19,321 nt of DNA from positions 1 to 19,321 of the forward strand of contig CAYTZO010000015.1 of NCBI GenBank assembly GCA_964442525.1, in the 5' to 3' direction. Below are positions 13,250 through 19,321 of this stretch, one piece after another (position 1 is the first letter of the stretch; the number at the start of each line of letters is the position of its first letter). The position numbers and the translations under genes were made by a program. The notes under the pieces are model-generated. The model was not told the origin of the DNA, did not search any database, and worked only from the letters and a program-made list of their open reading frames with translations. This stretch comes from CAYTZO01 sp964442525. GTDB taxonomy: Bacteria > Patescibacteriota > Microgenomatia > UBA10105 > UBA927.

Positions 13250-14640
13250 GAGACCCGCGGAAGAAGGATAGTAAATTCGCTTCCCTTGCCTACCCGGCTA
13301 CGCACCCCGATGGTGCCGCCGAGGGCGGTAATAGTAGCTTTGGCTATCGCAAGTCCCAAACCGGAGCCGGTTTGTTTATCGGCACGGGAACCTCGGTAAA
13401 ACCTCTCGAAGATATGCTCCATATCTTTGCGCGGGATGCCGATGCCGGTATCGGCAATCGTTATTTTGGCCAGTCTGCCGGATTTTACCAACGAAATGGT
13501 AATCGTTCCATCACTGGGAGTATAGGTAATCGCATTGTCGACAATATTGAGGAGGGCGCCGAAGAGCTTGTCTCTCTTTCCGCGTACCTGGATACCCGGC
13601 TCAAGCGTCCCTTTGACGGCAATATTTTTAACCGCAGCCATGGGCAGGGTCAAATCTTTTAGTTCACCCATGAGGCTTGATGCGTTGACCTTCGTAAACG
13701 TTGTTTTCGCGCTGTCGGCCTGCGCCCACGCGAGGTCAAGGACGTTTTTAAGCGTTGAAGATAGTTCATTGTTATCGGTCAGTGCCTCCCGCAGCGCCTG
13801 TTCGAGATCTTCCCTGCTCCTGTTTTTCGCGAGGGTGATTTCTATGTTGGCCCGTTGTGCGGAAAGCGGCGTTTTAAGCTCATGGGCTACGTCGCCGATA
13901 AATTGCCGCTCCCGCTCAAATGCGGCATGGAGCCGGTCAAGAAGACTGTTAAAGGTAACGGATAATTCTTCTATTTCGTCTCCTGTGCCGGGATTTTCTA
14001 CCCGGTCATTGAGATTGCCTGAATTTATCCGCTTGAGCTTTTGCGAGATAAGGGATATGGGCTGCGTTGCCGCTTTTGCATTCAGGTAGCCGCCGAATAT
14101 TACCGGCAGCAGAAATATGATAAAAACGATGCCCAGCATGGAAATAAGGTTCGTGAGAGCCATCTGAATTGCCTCAACAGAATGACCCATAATGACCACG
14201 CCAACGAGTGCATCGTTTTGATACACGGGGTTTGCAAAGAGACGCATTTTTTCCGTGCCGATGTTTTTTTCTGTGAAAAGACGATTCCTGATTTTCGTAC
14301 TTCGGACAAAAAGATCACGGAGCGTTTCATCGGTAGGGCTAACCATCTGGGAGCTTGAAACGACGGCGCCGCTACCATTCATAATTACGACAAACATCCC
14401 AGGAATTCTTGAGAACTCCCGGACAAAAGCCTCTTTGGCAATATCATCGTGCATGTTGGTCGCCCGCGCCGTTACCACTTCGACAATCCGGTCGCTATGG
14501 GAGATAAGCGTATTATCAATCTGCGTATACAGAGCCCGATAGGCAGTTGCGTAAAAACTCGTGAAAACGACACCAATCGCAATTATGAGCGATGCCGCAT
14601 ACCAGACTGTCAGTCGAAACCGTAAGCTTTTTGTATTCAT
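13243..14640 (-). CDS. Sensor histidine kinase
   Basis: A 465-residue membrane kinase: helix 1 (about 11-35), an extracytoplasmic sensor domain (36-160), helix 2 (163-186), HAMP linker (187-240), HisKA domain with phosphoacceptor His253 in DVAHELKTPLS, and a HATPase domain with N box LLNIVDNAITYTP, G1 ADTGIGIP, F box ERFYRG and G2 GSGLGLAI. All catalytic motifs are intact. The sensor domain contains Met and His residues (MHDD, HSD) but no clear metal site. The ATG overlaps the response regulator stop (ATGA, 14637-14640), so it is the cognate partner. Architecture matches the CusS/PhoR-like class; the signal is unknown, and copper is inferred from the target genes. Confidence 0.92.
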   Translation of the reverse strand: MNTKSLRFRLTVWYAASLIIAIGVVFTSFYATAYRALYTQIDNTLISHSDRIVEVVTARATNMHDDIAKEAFVREFSRIPGMFVVIMNGSGAVVSSSQMVSPTDETLRDLFVRSTKIRNRLFTEKNIGTEKMRLFANPVYQNDALVGVVIMGHSVEAIQMALTNLISMLGIVFIIFLLPVIFGGYLNAKAATQPISLISQKLKRINSGNLNDRVENPGTGDEIEELSVTFNSLLDRLHAAFERERQFIGDVAHELKTPLSAQRANIEITLAKNRSREDLEQALREALTDNNELSSTLKNVLDLAWAQADSAKTTFTKVNASSLMGELKDLTLPMAAVKNIAVKGTLEPGIQVRGKRDKLFGALLNIVDNAITYTPSDGTITISLVKSGRLAKITIADTGIGIPRKDMEHIFERFYRGSRADKQTGSGLGLAIAKATITALGGTIGVRSRVGKGSEFTILLPRVSS

Positions 14641-15311
14641 GACGGGGCACTCACCTTATAGCCGACGCCGTGGAGCGTGTGAATGAGGGCTGGTTTTCCT
14701 CCGTTGTCGATTTTTTGCCGAAGCTGGGCAATAAACACATCGACGACGTTACTCATGCTGTCAAAGTTATAATCCCAGACATGATCAATGATCATCGTTC
14801 GGGTGACGACTTCATCTTTGTGCCGCATCAGCAGTTCCAGAATGGAAAACTCTTTGGGTGTAAGACGGATTTTTTCCCCCGTTCTGGTTACGGTGTGCTT
14901 GATGGGATCCAACACCAAATCCTCGACGGTCAAAAGAGGGGACGGTTCCTGTCTGCTTCTTCGAATGAGCGCGTGAATGCGCGAACGCAATTCCAGAAAT
15001 GAAAACGGCTTTGTCAGGTAATCATCCGCGCCGCTATCAAGTCCTGCGGCTTTTTCTTCGACGGTTGTTTTGGCTGTCAACACCAGAATTGGCGTTTTGA
15101 TGCGCTTGGCACGAAGCTGTTTGCAGACGCTCAAACCGTCAATCTTGGGAAGCATGATGTCAAGGATAATCAGATCATAGTTTTCTGACCCTGCGAGATA
15201 TTCCCCCTCCTCGCCGTCAAACGCGGCATCCACGGCAAATCCCTCTTCGACCAGTCCCTTTTTTACCACGCGGGATATTCTCCGATCGTCCTCGACAAGG
15301 AGTATCCTCAT
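14637..15311 (-). CDS. OmpR/PhoB-family response regulator
   Basis: A 224-residue regulator. The receiver domain has Asp8/Asp9, phosphoacceptor Asp51 in LIILDIMLP, Thr79 and Lys101 in YLTKPFSF. The C-terminal winged helix (about 125-222) contains LTPKEFSILELLMRH and YKVSAPS, typical of OmpR/PhoB DNA-binding domains, which bind 11-base-period direct repeats. The start at 15311 gives the family-typical MRILLVEDD and lies 6 bases after a consensus -10, so translation is probably leaderless; an extension to 15368 would put that promoter inside the coding region. Its own promoter carries the shared direct repeats, suggesting autoregulation. Confidence 0.92.
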   Translation of the reverse strand: MRILLVEDDRRISRVVKKGLVEEGFAVDAAFDGEEGEYLAGSENYDLIILDIMLPKIDGLSVCKQLRAKRIKTPILVLTAKTTVEEKAAGLDSGADDYLTKPFSFLELRSRIHALIRRSRQEPSPLLTVEDLVLDPIKHTVTRTGEKIRLTPKEFSILELLMRHKDEVVTRTMIIDHVWDYNFDSMSNVVDVFIAQLRQKIDNGGKPALIHTLHGVGYKVSAPS

Positions 15312-15317
15312 GCGGTG

Positions 15318-15349
15318 ATTATACCGCATAAACGTGAGGAAATCATGAA
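15318..15349 (-). promoter_or_regulatory. Direct-repeat operator and promoter of the two-component genes
   Basis: On the minus strand TTCATGA-TTTC-CTCACGT (15349-15332; the second repeat matches only 4/7), then 8 bases, then a perfect TATAAT (15323-15318), then 6 bases to the ATG at 15311. Geometry is identical to the ATPase promoter (8 bases from repeats to -10). Confidence 0.55.
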
Positions 15350-15364
15350 GATTTTTCCCAAGCC

Positions 15365-15838
15365 TCAATTGTAACGGATCTCTATGCGATCTGCGTCCCG
15401 CATCGGATAATTCTGAAACTCGCTGCTTTCGAGGCCGTTAACAAGCATGCGAATGGTGCCCCCCGTTCCGGTGGTTTGGTCAAATAATTGCGTAGGGCTG
15501 AATTGCTTTCCCCAAATATTGAAAAAGTTTGCAAGCTTCGTCTTGTCTTTGGTCACCGTCCCGGGGATTTCCATATGAATGACGCCTTCCTTATAATCTT
15601 CGGGGTGTGTGTGCATCGGTTCGTGTACCGCCCCTAAGCCAATGCCGTCCGACAACTCCTGTTTGACTCCCTTGATAAATATCGACAGGCGCGGATGCCA
15701 GTGAATGCCTCCCTGGGCGACAATCTGATCGGCAGGAACGGAGGAGCCTGCCTCCCTTAACAAAAAGAAAATCGCGCCGGTGATGATGACTGCCGTTGAA
15801 GCGAGCGTTGCTATGATGATTTTCGCATCCGTTCCCAT
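15365..15838 (-). CDS. Membrane-anchored His-rich extracytoplasmic protein
   Basis: A 157-residue protein with an N-terminal helix (about 7-27) and an extracytoplasmic domain. The conserved-looking core is GGIHWHPRLSIFIKG (His46, His48) and VHEPMHTHPEDYKEGVIHME (His72, His76, His78, His88, Met75, Met89), a dense His/Met set on alternating beta-strand positions typical of a metal site. The C-terminal part (TIRMLVNGLESSEF, DADRIEIRYN) looks like a small beta sandwich. I have no family name for it. It starts 3 bases after the stop of the CPVC protein, so the two form a transcript; the response regulator promoter follows. A metal-binding role, perhaps copper scavenging or transfer, is inferred from the ligands and neighbours. 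Confidence 0.6.
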   Translation of the reverse strand: MGTDAKIIIATLASTAVIITGAIFFLLREAGSSVPADQIVAQGGIHWHPRLSIFIKGVKQELSDGIGLGAVHEPMHTHPEDYKEGVIHMEIPGTVTKDKTKLANFFNIWGKQFSPTQLFDQTTGTGGTIRMLVNGLESSEFQNYPMRDADRIEIRYN

Positions 15839-15841
15839 ACC

Positions 15842-17305
15842 CTAGACCCCGCACCCGCCTCCCGAAGAAGGAGGTTTTTGCTGAATGCCGTTATCGATGA
15901 GCCACTTCTTGACATTTGTGGCGCCATATGCGGAAAAGTAATCGCGGCTTACAAAGACTTTTGGATCGATTTTCTCAAAATCGATTCCCTCTTTATACTT
16001 GAAATATAAAGCAACATCGACGGCTGTTGACGGAAACCAGTAACTGTTTGCGTACTTGGCTGCCCGAAACATTTCCGCTTCCGTTGCGCCTTGCGACGCC
16101 ATAAGTTCGAGAAGCCCAAGCATTGCCATCCCATGGTTACAATCGGGGAAAGCCGTGGAATTGACGCAACACGGCCGGTACGTGACCGATGCAACACGAT
16201 TGACAAGATCTTCCTGTTCCGGCGTGAGGGTTACGAGCGCACGCTTGGAATAGTAGGTCATGGCATTTTGATTTTTGCCGAGCGTCCAGCCGCCGGTAGA
16301 GGCAAAATTTCCTACCTGATTTTTTCCGTACTTTACCATGTCACCCTCTTCCAAGATCCGCGACTTGTTGGCAAGTCCAAACGCCCAAAAGAAATTAAGG
16401 AGAAAGTATGAATTCTCCGGAGTGATGCGGATTTTTTGTCCGGAGCCTTTCGTGAGAATTGCCAGTTGTTCTTCGGTAAGTGGTTGCTTGGCCTGGGCAT
16501 AGACATCCGTGAATTTCGTCAGGTCAATGACGCCCATGGCGAGCATTTTTGGTCCGACATCGCTGAAGCGTGCCGGCACTTCATACCCCTGCGGAGGGTT
16601 GATTTTCTCAAAGGGGACGGCTGATTTTGATAGGTTGGACAGGGAAGCCTTCGTCGGCATGGATGAACCTTTACTGAAGTTTACGCGCCAGGACTTAGGC
16701 AGATACGGAAGCGCATAGACGATGATGGTAAAAAGGCCCAGGATCGCTAAAGGTTTTAACTGGGCAATGGTTGTGCGGTTGAGCCGGAGCACCGGTTTTC
16801 CGCGCTCGAAACGCAAAAGCCGCTCTTTTGAAAGAGCACAGACGCCGGTAATGATGCGCGCATATTCCCTAAGCGCATAAAGCAGAACAAGAATGGAGAG
16901 AAGTTTTATCTCCAATCCTCCCAATGGCAAGGCAGTCAGTGATGCAGCTATTCCCAAAAGGGGAAGGAGGAACGCGCCGCAAACAGGGCATCCCGTTGCT
17001 GCCGCGGAAAAGATGAGCGAACCAAGCGCTTCAAGAAACGAAACCTTCTGTCCTTTTTTTCGGATTTCTAATATGCGGAAGAAAAAGGCCACGGTAATAC
17101 CCAGGAGTATTGCGTTGATGATGCTCAGGATAATCGCTAGCCAGTTATAAAGAGCAATATTAGATTGCCAAAATACCATCCACGTAGTGGTTTTACTAAA
17201 AATCCAAAAGTATATAAACATGACGGAGAGAGCCGTGAGCGTGGCGAGAATCCAGTAGGCCGGACTGTCGAACGTTTTTTTCAAAGCACCAAAAATAATT
17301 TTCAT
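15842..17305 (-). CDS. CPVC membrane protein fused to a Cys-rich extracytoplasmic domain
   Basis: A 487-residue protein in two parts. The N-terminal membrane part (1-205) has about five helices (15-36, 50-78, 90-120, 130-155, 183-203); the third contains AATGCPVCGAFLLPLLG, a CxxC (Cys106/Cys109) at a helix. The second part (about 235-475) is soluble and mostly helical, with YRPCCVNSTAFPDCNHGMAMLGLLELMASQG (Cys379, Cys380, Cys389, His391 and Met393), a probable metal or redox centre, and a final GGGCGV with Cys485. I do not recognise a named family for either part. No ribosome binding site is visible; a -10 overlapped by a palindrome lies just before the ATG. It forms a transcript with the His-rich protein. 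It may be a membrane thiol/metal transporter or sensor; function is open. Confidence 0.7.
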   Translation of the reverse strand: MKIIFGALKKTFDSPAYWILATLTALSVMFIYFWIFSKTTTWMVFWQSNIALYNWLAIILSIINAILLGITVAFFFRILEIRKKGQKVSFLEALGSLIFSAAATGCPVCGAFLLPLLGIAASLTALPLGGLEIKLLSILVLLYALREYARIITGVCALSKERLLRFERGKPVLRLNRTTIAQLKPLAILGLFTIIVYALPYLPKSWRVNFSKGSSMPTKASLSNLSKSAVPFEKINPPQGYEVPARFSDVGPKMLAMGVIDLTKFTDVYAQAKQPLTEEQLAILTKGSGQKIRITPENSYFLLNFFWAFGLANKSRILEEGDMVKYGKNQVGNFASTGGWTLGKNQNAMTYYSKRALVTLTPEQEDLVNRVASVTYRPCCVNSTAFPDCNHGMAMLGLLELMASQGATEAEMFRAAKYANSYWFPSTAVDVALYFKYKEGIDFEKIDPKVFVSRDYFSAYGATNVKKWLIDNGIQQKPPSSGGGCGV

Positions 17306-17307
17306 AG

Positions 17308-17325
17308 GTGTAATCTATATTACAC
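17308..17325. promoter_or_regulatory. Perfect 7-4-7 palindrome over the promoter of the CPVC gene
   Basis: GTGTAAT-CTAT-ATTACAC, two perfect 7-base arms. On the minus strand TATAGA (about 17319-17314) is a likely -10 inside it, with TTGTCC 17 bases upstream as a possible -35, and the ATG follows the palindrome by 2 bases. A dimeric repressor bound here would block transcription. It fills the gap between the kinase stop and this gene. Confidence 0.55.
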
Positions 17326-19004
17326 TATTCTTTTCTGGACAACCAGAGGAGAAGAATACCCAGTAAAACAATGCCGAAGGTGCCTACCGAAAAGCGGAGG
17401 TTGGCAATGCCGTATTGTATAAGGTAGGTTATGCCCGCGGCAAGAATGACCATGACCACAATGGTAGCGACCAGCCTCTTGAAACTGCTCGATCCCAGTT
17501 TCTTCTCGAGCTCCAGAAGTTCACCCTGATCAATTTTTACCCCCAGTTCCCCGCCTTCCAACTTTTCGAGAAGCTTCATCGTCGTTTCGGGAAACGTCTG
17601 CGCGTAGGTGAGGTAATCCAGGCTCTGATCGAGGAGTTTCGTTTGTGCCCTGCGCGGGTTAAGCTCTTCCTTGATGATGTTTTTTATAAACGGGCGCATT
17701 TCCTGCGCAAAATCAAAATCCGGGTCAAGCGCGTACCCCATGGATTCCGTGGTGAGGAGCGATTTTCCCAAATAGGCGAAGCTCGAAGGGAATGAGACGC
17801 CGTTTTTCCGTCCGCTTTCCATAATCCGCAGGAACGCCTGCACCAGGCTTATTTCTTTGAGTTTCGCGCCATACCATTCGTGCAGAATATCGTCTACGTC
17901 ATGTTCAAATGACGGCAGGTTCGTCGCATGGCTTGTATCTACAATATGCAGAAGATGTTTTATTGCCGATTCGGAGTCCTGGTTCAAAAAACTAATGAAA
18001 AAAGAGGCAAATTCAAGCCGGTCCTTCTGCATCATTCTGCCTACCATGCCGTAGTCAATGAACGCAAAAACGTTGCCCGGAAGGGCAAAGTAATTTCCCG
18101 GATGGGGATCTGCATGGAAAAATCCCTCAACAAATACCTGCCTGAGAAGTGCATTTACGCCGTTTTTCGCGAGAACCCGTTTATCGATCTTTGAGGCGGC
18201 AATGGCCTTTTCGTTGTCAAGTTGTATCCCCTCGATAAGCTCGAGGGTCAGAACGTTTTTCGATGAATATTCCTTAAAGACCCTGGCAACTTTGACCGTG
18301 GGGTCGTTGGCAAACATCGCGGCAAAGCGTTTGGCATGAACCGCTTCAATGGTAAAATCCAGTTCCCGGCCGATCGTATCGGCAAATTCGCGAACGAGTG
18401 AGGTCGGCCGGACTATCCGCCACTCCGGCACGCGGTCCTGGATGAGCCTGGCAAAAAACGCCATGATGTGGATATCCTTTTGAATCATGTCCCGTATGCC
18501 CGGCCGCTCTACTTTTACGGCAACCTTGGTGCCGTCGGGAAGCTCGGCTTTGTGCACCTGCGCGAGAGATGCCGCAGCGAGAGGCTTCTGGTCAAAGCGC
18601 TTAAAAATTTTTTCAATGGGTTTGCCTAAATCTTTTTCGATAATCTGCCGTGCCTGACTATACGGAAAAGGCGGAACCTGGTTAGTGAGCTTTGAGAGCT
18701 CGGCGGTGAGTTCGTGCGGAATAAGATCGGGCCGCAAGGAAAGGACCTGCCCGAGTTTGACAAACGACGGGCCGAGCTTGGTGAGCAGAATCCGGAACCG
18801 CACGGGAAAGTCATCCCCGGCTTCCGGGCGCCACATGCCGACGCATTGTTTGAGAAAGCAGCGGATGCGGCACTCAACCGGCACCACCCATTTGAGTCTG
18901 GCCTTTTCGATGAAAAGAGCAAAGCCCTCTTCGTAGACAAGGCCGGCGATCGTGCGAAATCTTTTTATATCGCCGATTGTATCGGAAAAGCCGAGAAGAG
19001 ACAT
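17325..19004 (-). CDS. ABC1/UbiB-family atypical protein kinase
   Basis: A 559-residue member of the ABC1/AarF/UbiB family. The KxGQ extension is present (GPSFVKLGQVLSLRPDLIP, about 84-102), followed by the Ala-rich loop AAASLAQVHKAEL, the VAIK-like Lys in KVAVKVERPG, catalytic HADPHPGN and the metal-binding IDYGMVG. Two membrane helices end the protein (about 505-530 and 536-555). In other bacteria the family supports ubiquinone or isoprenoid-lipid biosynthesis by ATPase/kinase-like activity; no quinone genes are visible here. The start at 19004 has no ribosome binding site, but TAAGAT lies 6 bases before it, the same spacing as other leaderless starts here. A distal promoter with the shared direct repeats lies at 19078-19110. 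Confidence 0.9.
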   Translation of the reverse strand: MSLLGFSDTIGDIKRFRTIAGLVYEEGFALFIEKARLKWVVPVECRIRCFLKQCVGMWRPEAGDDFPVRFRILLTKLGPSFVKLGQVLSLRPDLIPHELTAELSKLTNQVPPFPYSQARQIIEKDLGKPIEKIFKRFDQKPLAAASLAQVHKAELPDGTKVAVKVERPGIRDMIQKDIHIMAFFARLIQDRVPEWRIVRPTSLVREFADTIGRELDFTIEAVHAKRFAAMFANDPTVKVARVFKEYSSKNVLTLELIEGIQLDNEKAIAASKIDKRVLAKNGVNALLRQVFVEGFFHADPHPGNYFALPGNVFAFIDYGMVGRMMQKDRLEFASFFISFLNQDSESAIKHLLHIVDTSHATNLPSFEHDVDDILHEWYGAKLKEISLVQAFLRIMESGRKNGVSFPSSFAYLGKSLLTTESMGYALDPDFDFAQEMRPFIKNIIKEELNPRRAQTKLLDQSLDYLTYAQTFPETTMKLLEKLEGGELGVKIDQGELLELEKKLGSSSFKRLVATIVVMVILAAGITYLIQYGIANLRFSVGTFGIVLLGILLLWLSRKE

Positions 19005-19010
19005 AAGTTT

Positions 19011-19016
19011 ATCTTA
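19011..19016 (-). promoter_or_regulatory. Proximal -10 of the ABC1 kinase gene
   Basis: TAAGAT on the minus strand, then AAACTT, then the ATG at 19004. The 6-base gap equals that of the response regulator and YibE/F promoters, suggesting leaderless transcription. Only a 4/6 match to consensus. Confidence 0.35.
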
Positions 19017-19077
19017 CTGTACCAGGGACGTGAATACCATCTTTAGATTAGCGAAGCGTAATCTTCTCAATGGGAGT

Positions 19078-19110
19078 ATCCTAAATGATGTTTCATGAGA
19101 TTTTCATTAG
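19078..19110 (-). promoter_or_regulatory. Direct-repeat operator and distal promoter of the ABC1 kinase gene
   Basis: On the minus strand CTAATGA-AAAT-CTCATGA (19110-19093), 11-base period, then 9 bases, then TAGGAT (19083-19078), a 4/6 -10. The half site is nearly self-complementary, so the plus strand also reads as repeats (TTCATGA-GATT-TTCATTA), but no -10 follows in that direction. The leader of about 65 bases contains a small hairpin, GATTA/TAATC. Confidence 0.45.
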
Positions 19111-19182
19111 TTTCCCCTGCCGATTCCGGCGAGGGCATTTTTTGGCTTCGAGCGTATTACCTACCCGAACAATCTCTTTCAA

Positions 19183-19191
19183 TGATATAAT
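19183..19191 (+). promoter_or_regulatory. Extended -10 promoter for tRNA-Gln
   Basis: TGA-TATAAT (19183-19191) is a full extended -10, giving a transcript start near 19198 and a leader of about 49 bases before the tRNA. No -35 is evident. Apart from this, the 240-base stretch after the kinase gene holds only the distal kinase promoter and the hairpin below. Confidence 0.55.
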
Positions 19192-19200
19192 TCCGGTATT

Positions 19201-19239
19201 GCGGGGTCGGACACCTGCGACTGCCGGTGCCTGTCCCGC
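19201..19239 (+). repeat. GC-rich leader hairpin, REP-like
   Basis: GCGGG (19201-19205) with CCCGC (19235-19239), GGACA (19209-19213) with TGTCC (19232-19236) as an overlapping alternative, and CACC (19212-19215) with GGTG (19226-19229) make a long imperfect stem. The GGGGTCGGACACC / GGTGCCTGTCCC arms resemble REP-type palindromes associated with Y1 transposases. It is the only copy seen here, so repeat status is unproven. Confidence 0.35.
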
Positions 19240-19246
19240 GTAGAGT

Positions 19247-19317
19247 TCCGGGATCGTTCAATGGTAGGACAATAGCCTTTGGAGCTATGAATCTACGTTC
19301 GAATCGTAGTCCCGGAG
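19247..19317 (+). tRNA. tRNA-Gln (anticodon TTG)
   Basis: The acceptor TCCGGGA (19247-19253) pairs with TCCCGGA (19310-19316). The anticodon stem ATAGC/GCTAT encloses CTTTGGA, giving TTG (reads CAA). The T-arm is CTACGTTCGAATCGTAG. Discriminator G19317 is the Gln identity base. CCT follows, so CCA is not encoded. Confidence 0.95.
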
Positions 19318-19321
19318 CCTT

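Overview
The window looks like chromosomal DNA from a small-genome bacterium, most likely a candidate phyla radiation (Patescibacteria, Microgenomates-like) lineage. This is an inference. It rests on very short intergenic gaps, several genes that seem to start 6-8 bases after a -10 box (leaderless), tRNA genes mostly without an encoded CCA, and protein families common in that group. TGA is used as a stop codon (several ATGA stop/start overlaps), so the code is standard and Gracilibacteria/Absconditabacteria are unlikely. No rRNA, CRISPR array, insertion sequence or phage gene was seen.

Region 1 (1-2101) is a tRNA-rich stretch: Leu(CAG), Leu(GAG, minus strand), Val(TAC), Phe(GAA) and Gly(GCC). 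Interspersed are a divergent SAM hydroxide adenosyltransferase-like protein, a tiny membrane protein and a small LuxR-type HTH protein. Just before tRNA-Phe lies a 105-bp unit that repeats the first 20 bases of that tRNA and then folds into something else.

Region 2 (2215-5287, plus strand) is a compact three-gene efflux operon: MacA-like adaptor, MacB/FtsX-type permease and MacB/LolD-type ATPase.

Region 3 (5316-19004) is all on the minus strand and is the core of the window. In transcription order it encodes: an ABC1/UbiB-family kinase; a membrane protein with a CPVC helix and a Cys-rich extracytoplasmic domain; a His-rich anchored protein; an OmpR-type response regulator and its histidine kinase; a YibE/F permease; a YHS protein; a CcdA/DsbD-type thiol transporter; an anchored redoxin; a DUF2933 protein; a sortase; a Met-rich anchored protein; a P1B copper-type ATPase with a CPD motif in place of CPC; a four-helix CCxH membrane protein; an anchored secreted protein; and a second YHS protein. 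The content points to metal (probably copper) and thiol homeostasis at the cell surface.

The most striking observation is regulatory. Five promoters in region 3 carry the same layout: two 7-base direct repeats near YTCATRA, 4 bases apart (11-base period), then 8-9 bases, then a -10 box. The layout resembles a Pho box, the class of site bound by OmpR/PhoB regulators. The sites precede the ATPase, the response regulator itself, YibE/F, the DUF2933/sortase group and the ABC1 kinase. I infer a self-regulated two-component regulon that ties the region together. The CPVC protein instead has a perfect 7-4-7 palindrome over its -10 box, suggesting a separate repressor.

The window ends (19111-19321) with a promoter, a leader hairpin and tRNA-Gln(TTG).
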